This document shows, in pieces, positions 43,201-58,200 of a stretch of 64,000 nt of DNA; the stretch's first letter is position 1, and each line of letters starts with the position of its first letter. The notes under the pieces are model-generated. The model saw only the letters and a program-made list of their open reading frames with translations, was not told the DNA's origin and made no database searches. Made by a program: the position numbers and the translations under genes. This DNA is from Eopsaltria australis (lineage: Eukaryota; Chordata; Aves; Passeriformes; Petroicidae): assembly GCA_034509425.1 (NCBI GenBank), contig JAVTVJ010000132.1:2563470-2627469 (forward strand), read 5' to 3'.

Positions 43201-46200
43201 CAAATGCAAAATCATACCTCAATTCCAATTTCAAATCCACCACCAAGGCCAGCAATACCTATTGCAGAGGGAGCAGACCAGGCTGTTGTGTAAAACAAGA
43301 TAAATTTACTGAATTTTAACCATATATTGCAAAAAATATTCATTTTATTATTACACTTAAAAAATGCTAAGAAACTCTCTATTTAAAACTATGTTCAAAA
43401 CCACTACAATAGAATCATAACTATAATAATTCATACTACAGGAAAGGATTTAAGAAAAACACTGCCTCATGATCGAAATAATTCCTTGTTACAAATTATT
43501 TATCATGTACTTGTTCATACTCAGATATAATCAATTTTTCTAATGAATTTTATACTACATACTCTTATATTTCATCTTTTTCCACAAAGATACTGAAAGC
43601 ATTTACATTTGGTCAAAGGTACAAAGATTTGAAAACAGTTTCACACCAAACATTGTCACCTGTCACCTTCTTGCCTAACTCATCACACATCTCCTGTTTT
43701 ATGCTGTGAAAAGAACAAAGACAATATTTTTATTTCTTTTAATTCTCTCATGAAGTACAAAAGGAAAATATCCACTTACTTCCATTAGGAAGACGAGCTA
43801 ATACAATTCCACTTCCACCTCGAGCAGTCACCAAAAATCCAGCTTTGATAACAGACAAAACTGCAAGGCCTTTGGCTTTAGCTATCACATGCGCTGAAAC
43901 AGCAAAATCATTTATTCAAGACCTTGTAAGGGAATTTCTAAGAGAAGAAGAAAACAAATATGAATGCAAGAGTCAAATAACAGAAGCAAAAGATAAAGAA
44001 AGTGGTAGAAAAAGTTAACTGATAATGACATGTCCACCACGGAGAACCACAAGTTTAGCTGCAGGTCATGTTAGGCTGTGACAATCTATACACTGCCACA
44101 ACTGCTTCACCTGTCCTGATTAGCTTGTAAAGAATTAGTTTGTTTAGTGCCACATACGTTGTGTATGAGTACCCTTGGCAAGATAAACACAAAACAGGCA
44201 GTGAACAGCTGACAACCATGTCTCCACAAATTTCTGGAGGAGTCCAAATTTAAATCACAGCAACATAGAGCAGCCTAAGAAGCTTGTACCATTAGACAGT
44301 GTTTGTGGCAAATACAGTGTCATCATCCTGCAAATCTTATTGCAAACCTTCCAAAACATAAGTTACGGATTCCAAAACACAACCAGCAACATCAGGTGGA
44401 AGAAGACACTAGGAGAAACACAGAACAACAACTGCAAAAATAAAGAGGACAGCAGCAAATAAGAGTACTGAACCGGTATCAAAAGGAAAATGCACCCTGA
44501 TTTCTTTGCTTCAACTTATTTTCATCTAGATAATTCTAATCAACACAGATATTCAAAAGCTAGAGCTAATATTCCAGGTTCTCTCTTAAGAACATACATT
44601 TACATCATTGAACATACAGCATATATAGGGTTGAACATGTGACAGTCCATCCATCCCAGGGGGAAGTCTTCCAGTGCAGGTACCTTGTGGCAGTAAATAT
44701 TCAAAAGATCTCTCCCAATAAGTAACATCTGCCAATAATACAGCAAACTGAAACCCTTTACTTCCAAAATATTTTCAAAGATATTATGACACCAAAAATC
44801 TTCATTCCTCTCTTAAGTTGTGGTCAGTGAAAACAGAGGGAATTGGTAAAGACAGCATGACTGCAACCCAGAGGAGTGCTGAAGGTTTTAGCTGAAGCAA
44901 AGCATTTTCTTTACTCACGTGGTATGATTTTATCTGGTCCATTTCTGGAAGTTATTTCTGTAAATTCTCGCAGTATTTTAGCTGCCTTTTTAGCTTCTGA
45001 CTTCAGGTTTGAAGGTATAGGGTTGTTCACTGTAAAACATGAAAGAAATAAATTATGGTCAATTTAGGATATCTCATTTGAAAAAAAAAAATATCATTTG
45101 TATGGGAAAAGTGGTTCTTTACAAATAAAGAGTAAATCAAACAAACACATAACAAGCGAATATAAGAAGTTATCTTCTGCAGCAGATCCACATTTTGTTT
45201 GACAGTTTTAACTCAAGACACCACTTAATAAAACACACAAGCCTGATTCTTCTATGCAATCTCTTTCTCTTGCACTTGTTCAGAATCCACACTGGCAACA
45301 GCAAGGGTGTTCCAGACACATCCTTAGTTGCTCCTGTCACAATTTATTTATAGGTTTATTGCATATGAATTTGTCCAATGCCTTTTCAAACCTGCTGATA
45401 CTTTGCCTTCAGAATTCCTGCAGCAGTAGTTCACCTCCTACTTAAAGAAACACATGCTCTATTTTAAATTAATCTGCTAGTTACAGTGAATGCCTGCTTG
45501 CTCAAGTCACACAAGTTCTGGTGAATACCTAATGCATTCAGCTTATCTACTACCCTCATGCTTTTACAAATAGTCAAAGCCCCCAGCCTTCTCCACTCTT
45601 TCAAGAGTCTCAGCCTTCTTAGCCTCTCCTCAGGGTAGTTGCTCCACCACTGACCACTCTAATTGCTCTTCTCTATACCACTGCAAGCTCTGCTGTCCTT
45701 CAAACAGCAGAGCAACAGGCAACTGTTGACTCATGAACACTGACAGTTTCACACCTCTTCAGGACACTTCTCTAACAGAGTTAAACATGTGGCATGTTCT
45801 GAAAGTGAACTAAATTCTGTTTCAGACCAAAAAATTTCCTTTAGAGATCCACTTCCTATTGAAGGTCTCATCGATATTTTCTTTCCAAAGTGATCTAACA
45901 TAAGCCTGTCATGTATTCCAACTGAGGAAAAAGCACAGATTAGAGATAAATTATGTTTACTTCATAAGACTGTACAGTACAGTTACAAACGCACAAAACC
46001 TTGAAATCTACCCTCAAAACTGATGAGATCATGAAGTCTACAGAAGTGTGTTTATTCCATTTTGATCCACCAGATCTGCTGTCACTAGTAAATGGCTAGA
46101 CAGAATCAAGTATTATAAAATATTAGTATTCTGCAAATTATAAATACCATTTTATGTATGAATAGTAGTATTTCACCTGCAGATTTGCAAAAAGAAGCCT

Positions 46201-49200
46201 TAGTGCAGTTAAAGAGATAGGAGTTAGTCTTGATTATTGCAGCTACTAAAATCACTCAGAGCTATCACTTAAATTATTCTTGTTTTCCTGTCTGGACATA
46301 ACAACACTCATTATTTCCAAGTTTACAAGCAACAGACTGTCCAGCTAACACATGAATACATGGTCAGACCAAAGATGCATCTAGTCTCACATCACACCTC
46401 TGAAAAAAACTAGTGACAGGATTTCCATAAAATTCTACTGTTCCTAAATTCACAAACATAAAATTGCATAGACTGTGCATAGAGAAAAAACATTCAGTCA
46501 AAAGTGGACTATTTTTTTAATTGCCATTCCCTGAACATTTATTCATCTCTTCACTCTGAGCAATATTCCCAATATTCCCAAACCAAAAAGGTGAGGAGTA
46601 AATACATTTTGAGATTACTTCAATGAAGCTTAGAGAGCGCTTCAGCTCAGGCCAAGTGAAGAGCATAGCAAAAGTCAGCCAAATTTCTGTCCAGGCTCTG
46701 TTGACTAGAACATGATACACCTCCACTTTTCAAAGAGAAGAATATTCCTCTAGTATATTCTCCAGGCAAGAAGGAAGACTCAAAGAACAAGAGAGATTTT
46801 GACAGCTGAATGTCTCAGTTAGCGTCCCCAAGACAGCTTGCAGCAACATTTGGCTTTGGTTAAGATGCAGCAGGTATAAGCTTGGAGAGTTTGAAGCGAC
46901 ATCAGTCATCAGACGGCTGTGCAGAAATATCAGCCTTTCTGGGAACAAAAGGAAATATATAGAATGCAACAGACTCTAAACTGCACTGCAGTTATCAGAG
47001 TAGAAGTATTAATTCTATCTCCTAATCATCCCTTTTCTTTTCAGAAAATTAAGATGATAGTCAAGACCCTGAGTGTGAAAGGATAGGAAAAGGTGAAGCT
47101 CTAATAGCTCAGGACATTCTGAAAAGTTCTTGGCACGTGAATTTTCTCTGACTGTTATGGTACTAAAATTGTCAAACTGCTTGCAGGAGTTTCGAACGTG
47201 CATTTCTTCTGTGGCTGGGAGGCTTCCCCAGGCTGGAACCTGGCTACATGGCAAAAGGAAAGGCCAGTGCAGCGTAAATAAAACATGAACTCACAACTGC
47301 TTTTGGTAAATTAACAAAATGGGGTGGAGCAAATGTCTCCATTACTTCTGTTGTTTGTACTTCACACTGCATTTTCAAGGTCATGACAGCATGTTGTAAG
47401 AGAAAAATAAGATTTCTGCTTTTGTATGGAGATAAATTGAGGCAGTCCCAAAAAGTATATTGCAACACCATTCTTCTCAAGAAGGTATGAAGCATAAACC
47501 TAGCATATTATAATTTGTAACTAATAATTATCATTGCAATACACGGTGCATGTCTGTTTGCAAAATCAGGTGAACACTTCCATATGTAGGTTTTCACTTA
47601 AGATACTTCGCATGTCTAGAGGTCTTGAGTTTGGGAAGTGTCACCTACCCAGTCTACCCAAAATACACATTTCATGGTACTTAATTTTTCTCACGGTTCA
47701 GTAAGATTAAACTGTGGTAAAATTGACAGTTATGTGCCTGACCATGCAGGACTTCTAGCAAAGTGACCAAGACAATGAAAATAAGACCTGTACACTGGAG
47801 ATAAAAAAAATTGGGGAGATGTAAACATTGGGGAGTTAAAAAACATTACTGAGCAAAAGCAAGCATTATCCAGCTTCTAGATTGGAAAAATAAACTTCTG
47901 TGCTCTTCTCAAACTCTTCTTCCTTGTCTACACGTGCATTTCTTGCTCCCCTTTGCTTTCTTTGGCTAATCTCTGAATTTAGAGAAATATCTCCAATTAT
48001 TCTACCTACCATTAAAAAGTAAAAAAAACCAAAAAAAAAACCACCAAAGAAAACCCCAAAAACAAGCTTGTAGAGAAATCCCTTAGCTAAATCCATTGAG
48101 AAACTGAGGTGTTTTCAGACCTAAAAGTCTGGAAACAGGAGACTAAAGTGCTAAAGTGGAGAAAAAAAAATAAAATCACATTACAGTTTTTGTAAACATT
48201 TTCAGATTCAGAATTGCTTCAGAAAGACTTGACGGTTACCAGAAAACACTGTGTACATGCCACTGTGCATGTAGGAGCTACTATTTAATTGAAGACAATT
48301 CAAAATTGAACTTCAGGAGTCAGCAAAAGTAATACTGTTACTACTTCACTGTCCCTTCACTTCTCAGTACTGCTCTGAGCAACCTGCTCTAGACAAAGGT
48401 GTCCCTGCCTATTGCAGGAGGGGTTGGATTAGATGTCCTTTTTCCTTCCCACCCAAACCATTCTATGACTGTCCTGCACTATGATTCCAAAAACTGTGTT
48501 CTAAAATACAAACATTGAACAGAAAAATAGCATTACTTAAGCAAATTGAAAATTAGGTATTTCCACTCCAATCCTTCTTAAAGGGTATTTTTTTTTTTTT
48601 GATGCTCCATAGTGTGGAGTATCTTTACTACCAGGGAATAGAGAAACTGGGGAGACATTCATCTAGCTGTCCACTACAACAGCAAGCACAGGAAAGCTTA
48701 ACTTCCCATCCTCAAACCAACATCAGAAACTTCACTTTCTCCCTGTATCACTTGTTTCCTGCATCATAATTTCTTCTGCATCCCTTGGGCAGCTATTTCT
48801 TCTGCATTCCTTAGGTAGTTACAGGAATTCACTCCTCCATTATCCTTTGTTTTTTCCCTTCCTGCCACAGACTGAAGTAATGCAGGATTATTTTTCTGGA
48901 CTAAGACGCAGCAGGTGGATTTGACAACAACGTTCTGCCAGTTACTTTGCGTGTGGCCAGACTCGTGCACTTTCAAAAGCTAAGAAATGGGTGATATTTC
49001 TAAAGCACGACAGAGGTACAGAGAGGGGAAAAGGGAAGGAAAAAAGAAAGAGGTTGAACATGCTACCAACTGAAGAGCTCAAAGCTACACCTTGTAGAGA
49101 AGGGCTGCAAGCAAGATTTTAATTTAGACAGTAGCAGGGATGAAAATTAAAGTGACATTAACTGGCAAGCAAACATGGCACAGAGAGGTTTTAACTATGG

Positions 49201-52200
49201 GCAGGATGAATAAGCCACCTGACTGAAGACTTTCGTGCTGCAAACCAAGACAGTTACTCTAAGTAGTAACCGTATGATTCTTTGCCCAGTGGCTCACTTT
49301 GAGTTCCTTTATTTACTTCCATAATGTTGTGCAGATACTAAGGAACTGGCGCGATGCCTACAGGAGCCTTGAGGAACTGATGACTTCTTTAAAAAAAAGG
49401 CCCAAACAAATCCACACTCTGACTTTAATTATGTATAATATGATGCCTGATAAGGCCTGGCTGGACTCCCATTTTGGTGAATGTTAGAACTACAGTAGAT
49501 GAAATATAGTATTTTTATCACTGAGGAAAGGGGGAAGCTTGGCTCTCCCTCTTGGACTATGCCACACCCAAGATTTTGTTGACAGAGTTCAGGATTATAT
49601 AAGGACAGAGTCAACAATCAACACTAAAAAGGCAAAGTTTAATGGTTCAATACATAGTGTATATATAGTAGGGCTGAGGCCTGACTCTTACCATTTAATT
49701 TTAGATCAACCAATTTCATAAAACTTTGTCCAAAGGCAAAGAAAATTATTGTTTTTTTCAGTAAAAAATCCCTAGTAAATAAAAAATAGCACAAGTATGT
49801 CAGACAATTCAAAACTATTCACTTTTAAAAAAAGGACAGGGAGATCTGCACTATGAAATGGTGGAATCTTTTCCAAAACGTAATAGAAATAAAAGAAACA
49901 TTATAGTGAAGGCAGAGGAGTAAATTCTTGCTTCTATTTATTTTAATCACTCTGTAAACAGACCAAACAGTACAAGGGATTTCTGTGACCTCAAAAATTA
50001 TTTCAACCTCTGTTAGCTATCAAATGATTCTCTTCTGCCTCAAGCTTACCTTAGGATTTGGACTGTAAAATTAGTTCCTTAGAAAGTCCTTTAAAATCAG
50101 AAGTCTATTGAAAAAATCATACAGACATATCTGTTTGCTAACAAAAATACTGCATAAAATATTTAGACATAAGCAGAATATCTGTGTTCACTTTAGCCCA
50201 TCAATCACATACTCAATAAGCCTGTAGCACTGTCCTCACTATTAGCTCTTAAGTATGCATATATAATTGTCTGTTTTGTATGCAAGCACTGCTCAGGAAA
50301 GAGGTAACCAGGAGCAATAAGACAATAATATCTATCAGGAGGATACACTGACTGATGGATTTGGAATGCCGTGACCAGTGAATGCTCAGCTGGGAGCAAG
50401 CTTCATTTGCACTCCTGCTTGTTGTTTAAAGGAGAAGATATTGAGCATATGTGAGTCAGCAACACAAACCCCATGGGGGAATATCACACCAAAATTGATT
50501 AACTGCTTAATTTGTAAGCTGATGAGGCAAGTGCGTCAGCCTCTAATTTACATTCTGACTAACAGTAATAATTTGCTGGCTGAACATTCGGTGAAATTCT
50601 CTGAGCAAGGTGCATTAAAGAATAAATAAAGCCTTTTTACTTAAAAGCTATAACTAATTCTGATACAATCAAAATTATGCTGAATATGAACAGATGAAAT
50701 AAAGCATAGTGGCATTACGAGAACCCAAACATCAAAAGTACAGTTTCAAAGAATGGATGACAAAGGGAGACAAAGACTTGCATGCAGATGTTGCCCATGT
50801 ATGTTTGAGCTTTGAAGTATTTGGTGAAAAGTGGTTTTGTGGGATTTTTTGGCTACAAAAAGAAGAAAAAACAATGACAAATACCTCTATGAGCCTCATA
50901 CAGGAATCCAGTCCTTATTTTCACTTCCCTAAAAAGTTCAGAAACAGCACAAGAATACATTAAGGCATAGCTGATTTGCAAATACCCATGGTTACATCAG
51001 GAACACCAATGCTAAAAGGCTTGTATGAACAGAGAAAATTCAAAATTATAAACATTCATAAACATGAAAACCAGCATAGTCAAGAAAAGTTTAAAAAAAA
51101 ACCCATTCTAATGGGAAAAAGAAACCTGAAAAACAAGACTGTGCAGCAGTGGAAAAGGGCCTAAACAAGAGATTTCCATTTTGCACTCCAATTAAAGAGA
51201 TTAATGCAATTTTGGTTTCACTAATGTGTAACAACATGATATTGTGGTAGCCAGCTCCAGCCTTGGGATTCATCTGGTGCTTGAAATTCCTCGAGCAACA
51301 TGCCAGATGTGCATCGTAAGCATTTTTCCCAGCCCAAGAAAAAGTGATGCAATACAGAGCTGCGGATGACAAGCAGCAGCCTATGCTAAACGTGTCTCTG
51401 CGAACCTCTCTCCACTTGTGATTTCCAACTCTTGAAGCCAATGACTGAAAGCAAAGAAGACAAGTTAATGAATGTCAAGAAAAGAAATTGTGGAATAAGT
51501 TGAAAAGGAACCTACAGGAAAAGGATGTCAAAAAATAAAGGCAATAATGACCCTCTTTAGTTGAAATCCAGCAGACTGCTGCTGTCAGAGCCTGAGCTCC
51601 TTACTCCTGGTTTTGGAACCAACAGCAACAAGCAGATACTGCGTCCTCCAGATTCCATGAACGAGGAAATGCTCAGAACGTACACTTTGAACATCCTGCC
51701 ACAAAGGACTAATGGTCCAGGCAAGGAGTCTACGAAAGCAGTAGCAGGGAATGAGAAAGCATTACTGACACACTGGTTATGCCAATGGGCAAGGTTGTGC
51801 AATTCTGACACAGGCACCTCAAGAAAGCAGGGGAGACAGAAGACAACAGATAATGCATCAGCGTAAGGCAATGGAAGCAGAGCTGAAAAGTAGAAAACAG
51901 GGTTTCTGTACAGTGAAGTTCTGCACTAAGCTCGTGTATTTCTACCATGATCTTTATCACTTGGATTCCTGAAGTTTTACCACCTTCCATGCTTCCCTGC
52001 TCATCAACAACACTGGTGTGAGAAACCAGTGATGTCAGTGACAGTACAAATTATGGCAGGGTAGAAGTACTACAACAAGCACTACATGGCCTTGCAGAGT
52101 GTCAGCTGAGCTGCACTGGAAGACTCTAATGTGTGTTTTCATGACCCTAATGGTTTTTACACTGTGAATTATTGTAACTACACTTTCCTCCTTCCCCACC

Positions 52201-55200
52201 CTGGATTACAAGTTGTTTACTGGATGGTATTACATTAAGCTGGTGCTGGTAGTGGTGAGAGAGGCAGAACAGACCAGAAAGGTCTGCAGAACCTGCAGCT
52301 GACAGCATACAGAAATCAAGGAGTTGGAAGTATTTTAGGGTTTACCTAAGACAGATGGAAATATATTCTGTCCAAACACACCAGTGAAAGGAAGTAAAAA
52401 AGTGCTTAAAAATAAAGCTGAAAATGAAAAAAAAAATGCACTCTTATTCATGGTAAAACCAGCCTGATTTTCATTTTTTTACCTGCAATAACCTGCTAAA
52501 GTTAGCTGTTGATGACAGCCTGTGCCCAGGAAAAAAACCTTATGAGCATATTGAAGTTACAACTAAATTCAGCCTTCAAGAACTCAAATATGCAAAAGGA
52601 ATGACACATAACAGAAGACAGCACCCTCTCTAAAAGGAAAACAGCCCAATAATTCTGAATTTCAAAGAGGAGAATCTCGCAGACATTTCTATCAATATAG
52701 AAAGCTGAGATATTTACAGTATTTTGAAGATTTCTTTAATAGAGAGCATAATAATAAGAAATTACTATAGAATTTGTGATGCCTGAATTTCCACAATTAC
52801 ATATATTTATACATTTAAATCACAGCGATGTGTTTGGAGGGAGGAATGACAAATGCCATTAAGAGTAATACTTCTGAAAAGCTTTACGCAAACTTGCATT
52901 ACATCTGTATGGTTACTGCAAGACAGCTAAGAAGTCAGACAATGAGAAGAAACACAGGCATCTACATTTGTCTTTTGGCATGCAAATACACAGTATGAAA
53001 CCCAAAATATAAAGAATCACAAGTCTTTATTGAAAAAAGAACCATTTCAAACACAGAAAGCCTTTCATTGATAGAAATGAAGTAATGGAGAAAGATGAGC
53101 AGATTTATTCATTTGCTCTCATCTCTGGAAGTCTGTAGTTTTGAGTTTTGGGGGTTTTGTGTGTGTGTGTGTTTTAGGGCTTCTTTTAATATATTAGTAT
53201 GAGTATGGAAATTATAATACTTCTGAAGATAACTCAAAGAAAGCCAGAATTATCAGAGGCATGTAAATGTGGTAACTCTAAACCTGGACAGGCAAAGTGC
53301 CTCACCGCAACCTTCACGTGCACTGTGTCTACGATTAGCTGGTACTTTATGGTGAGTAATTCTTCACAGTCTTCATTATAGAATCACTGAATGATTTGTG
53401 TTGGAAGGGACCTTAAAGATCATCAAGTTCCAAGCCCCTGTAATGGGCAAGGACACCTTCCACAAGACCAGATTGCTCAAAGTCCCACCCAATGTGGCCA
53501 TGAACACTTTCACAGATGAGGCATTCAAAGCTCTTCTGGGCAATTGGTTCCCAGTGCCTCGCCACTCTCACAGTAAAGAATGTATTCCTAACATTTAATT
53601 TAAATCTCCCCTCTTTTAGTTTAAAATTGCTACCCCTTGTTCTATCACTATCTGCCTGCATAAAAAGTCACTACTCTACTCCTTTTTATAGGCCCCCTTC
53701 AAGTACCAGAAGGCCACAATGAGGTCTCTCTAGAGTTTTCTCTCCTCCACGCTGAACAAACCCAGCTTTCTCAGCCTGTCTCCATAGGAGAGGTGCTTCA
53801 TCCCCTTTGACCATCTCTGTTGCCCTCCTCTAGATTTGCTCCAACAGGTCCACATTTATCTTCTAAGAACTCCAGAGCTGGATGCAGCACTCCAGGTGGG
53901 GTCTCATGAGAGCAGAGGGGCAGAATCCTATCGCTTGCCCTGCTGCCCACGCTGCTTTGGATGCAGCCCAGGGTGCAGCTGGTTTTCTGGCCTGCAAGTG
54001 TACATTGCCACACTGCCAACTCATGTCCAGTATTTGTCTGCCTGAACCTCCAAGTCCTTCTCACCAGCGCTGCTCTCAATGAGTTCCTCTCGCAGTCTGT
54101 ACCTGTGTCTGGGATTGACTTGACCCAGGTGTAGCACCTTGTACTTGGACTTGTTGAACTTCATGAGGTTCTTGTGGTACCACTTCTCAAGCTTGTCCAG
54201 GTCTGTCTCACTGGCATCCTATGCTTCTGTTGTATCATTGGCACTGCTCAGCTTCGTGTCATCAGCAAACTTGCGGAGGATAAGCACTGAATGTAGGTGT
54301 AAGGCTTTCAGCTATGACATTTTTAAAGGAGTAAGTAAACTTCATGGTCAAGCTTTTAGGCTGTTGTCCTCTAAGGAAAGGTATTTTGTAAAGGCTTACA
54401 GAGATAGAAATTGAGATGTTAGCTGATGACCTTTTTGAAAGCAAAGCAAAATTTATGTGAAATGCCATAAATATATAAAATAACACATCCAAAATAAGCT
54501 TAGGCTCTGCACAGGCTATCTGATATAAATTAAATTGTATGAAATGTGATAAAAGTAATAATGCTTGTTAGCTGTATCAGAGTCTACTACTGTCATGTAT
54601 AGTGTCCAAAAGCATAAAACATTCTTGGGCAGCTCTAGTGTTTACAAGCTGCCTTTTCAAATCTTGGTACCAATAATGTATGCAGTTCTAGACCATGGGA
54701 ACTCAATATTTTTCACATGAAATATCCATTTTGTTAATGCTAAAATAACCCTACAACATGTAAAAAAACCCATGTCCCGTTTACCATGGCATAAATTTTA
54801 TAACTTTTCTCCACAGAGAGGAAATAACAAATAATTCAAACACAAAGTTGATCACTCTGTAACTTTATGTGGTATCAGTCCTCAGTCCCACTTTGAATTA
54901 ACTATTTCCTTGAGAAAATCAAGGAAAAAAAGCCCTGTAACACAGAGTCTCCTGCATTATCAAAAGCATTTGATGAGCTGGGTTCCCAGCAGTTCTTTTA
55001 CTGAAGTCAGCTTGGAGAAAATTCTAGAGCTGCTGAATTTCCTCTCATCTCCTTTTCTGATGAGAGCTGGAATACATGAGGGTAAAATGATAGTGACAAA
55101 GCTGAACAATGTACTTTTAAGAAAAATGTGTTCCCCTTGTAGAGGAGAGGTGTTTCAACTAGGTGATGTTCCTTATTTCTAAGGAACTGTGGCACGTGAA

Positions 55201-58200
55201 GACAGTTCATACCTGCCTGAGGCACAGGCAATTTGTTCCAAAAAGCACATTACACATCTGTTCAGCTGCACAGGAGGCACAGTAGTTGAATACCTGTAGC
55301 TAAAAGTCTTCAAAAATTCTTATAACTTTCAGCAATTACAAAAATACTAAAATCCCAAGTCCACAGTTCTATAACCAAGTTGTAGCCTCTGCACTAGAAG
55401 AAAGGATAAACACAAGGGGCATGGGGAATAAATCACTCAATTTGTGCAGAAAGAATCAGAAAATACCACTTTCAAGAATATAGAGATAGTGCTGTGCTCT
55501 AAAGCAAGCACAAAAGGCAGAGTTGTGCTGGGGGTTGTCTGAGACTCATGTGTGAACTCCAGAAAGAATTTGTACTACAAGAATTGCAGGCTTTGGCTCA
55601 AAACATGCCACCACACCTATCCACCCTACACCCATGCCTCAGGAAACTGTCTACTTGAAACCCTTTTAGCAAGTCTTGCATATACACTTATTATAATATG
55701 TTGGGTGTGTAAACAATTGGCTCCAAAGGGGTGCTTCCCACCAAGCAAGATAAGTAGCATGACTGAAGCTAAGTCAGAGCTACAAATTCAGTTCTACCTG
55801 TCTCATCTCATCTTAATACAGGAGTTGGTGTGATATGTGAAATTTAGACAGGGGGTAAGGGGAAAATCCCAAAGGGAATCCCAATTTTGACTTGTTAACT
55901 CTATTTTGACCATGAAGAATAAACTTCAAGGCAACCCAAGCAGACTAACAAGTACATTATTACCCTTTGCACATGAAAGCCTTAACTAAAACAAGGCTCT
56001 TTTTATACAAAAATCCAAACAAACAGCTTTTTTATCTTCTCACCAAGGCCAAAAGTATAGAGAGAATAAAAACGTAATAGATGAAACCCACATGTGCACT
56101 ACACAATAGCCCTCTATGCTACCATGAAAAAATATTAACTACCAAAACAAAATACAGACTGCTTATTTCCCAATAAAAATACTTAACACTTTTGTCAAGA
56201 AAACTTTCACCATCATTCTGATTCTCTCATTTCCACACTTCATAGATGTCCCAATTCACTATGTGCGTGAATCAAATCTAAGAAGTCACCAATTCCCACA
56301 ACTAATTAATTCCTACAATTAATCACACAAGAAACATTTCTTCAAGCTAAAAGGAATAAACATTCAAAAAGTGAAGGTGCTTGATATTTATTAATCAAGA
56401 ATTTGAAGAGCTCTAGTTCTGCCTAAGTTCTTAAATTATCTTGTTCACAAGAGCGTTTCTTCCCCAATAAGTCATACAGGTTATCCTTCATAAAGCCCCG
56501 CATTGCAGGCTCTTCTACAACAATGCAATAACTGTTTCAAAAGCCCCCAAATTATGGAGAGCTTATTACATCAGAAAAAACTAATTCTTAATGGTGAGAA
56601 ACCATGACACAACGCAAAGGACAACAGTGAATTCTGTCACAGTCTATTTCAAAGGTATGAAGTTGCCATGAGCTGAAGAAGGCACAAACTGTGTCTCTTC
56701 CACTGCTGAGGGCTGAAAATGGCAGAATCATTAGGTTGGAAAACGCCTCTGAGATCATCAAGTCCAACCTTCGACCAAACACCACTTTGCCAACCAGACC
56801 ACAGCCGTAAGTGTCACGTTCAGCTGTTCCTTGAACACCTTCAGGGATGGTGACTCCACCACCTCCTTGGGCAACCTGTTCCAACGCTTGACAACCCCTT
56901 CAATGAAGAACACAGGATAACTTTGGATAAGGATCCTCCCCAGTCCTCTCCCAAAGACAGGGAGACATGGAAGACTTTGTCTCAAAATTACAGCAAGGCA
57001 CGTGCCTACCTGTGACATAAACAGCTACAAACACCAGATTTCATAGGAACTCCAGGATGGCCTTTCAAAGCACTCAGTTCTACATCGAGCCTTCCCCAAC
57101 CCACAAACATAGGAACGGAGGTGTCAGGGGGCAACCTGCTTCCAGTGTGGACACTGCAAGGGACTTCCCGTGACAGAAAGCAGGACTAAAGGCACTGCTC
57201 AGTTATATGGCAGAGCCACATGTGAGAATGCCAAAACTGACTCATCTCGACCTCCTTCTCTGAGGCCATGTCTGACACGTGAGCAGAGCCCCGGCCCCTG
57301 CCTGGCTCCACCACCTTACACTGCAGACACCTGTGAGCTGCCCTGACAGCAGCAGGATGCTGCAGGCACCGGGGGTAGAAACCACGTTGCTGATTACCAA
57401 TCACTTCCACTGCAAAGCGAAATGACTAAGTAATTTTTAAAAATGTGATTGTACAACTGTATTTACAAAACAATCAGCAAATGCAGGACAGCATTTCAGG
57501 CTGCATTAAAGGAAATGTGCAGTTTGCTCCATTCCACAGCAAATATATAAACTCTTCAAGCTTTCATTTGAAAGTCACAGATCTGGCACAAGATTAAGAA
57601 TCCGGCATTTTTTTATTTAACCTCCAAAGTGCTGTGTTTTGACCATAAGACCAGCCAAGCAAGTCTTTAAAAAGCAGCAGAGGAATTCAGTCCTGGCCAC
57701 ACCCTGCCGTGGTGGGGCTGTGTCTGCTGGTGTTACAAAACCCAGCCAAGTACGCAGATACAGCGTACAAGATAGCCCAACAGAAAAAGCAGAAATAAAT
57801 CCATACAAAAGTTTTTTAAAAATAGATAATTAAATAAATATAAATAAAATATAAAAATATATGGGCATATATATATCTTACAATACACAGTAGGTATATC
57901 TAACTTATCTGTATTATACATAGATATAAAATACAACTAAATAAAACAAACCAAAAACCAGACATTGGATCTGCCTAGGAAACAGAAGCGCCCGTGCGCT
58001 CAATTTCACCAGCAGCCCGGCGAGGCCAAAATCGCATTCGACGCTTTGATTCTTCCGTGGAGGACGCAGCACATGCTGGGACCGCGGGCGAGCAGGGGCT
58101 GCGATGTGTCAGAGCAGCCCTGCCCGCGGGGTGCGAGCGCGTCCGCTCCGCCGCGGGCTGCTGGAGCCGCTGAGGGGCTGAGCCCCCCTGCCCCGCGGGA

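Noticed and set aside
51561..51871. Overlapping frames of about 100 codons on both strands
   Set aside because: Complementary open frames of similar length point to base composition, not to a gene; neither translation is recognisable.
53199..54492. Several plus- and minus-strand frames
   Set aside because: Mostly within the CR1 at 53.4-54.3 kb.
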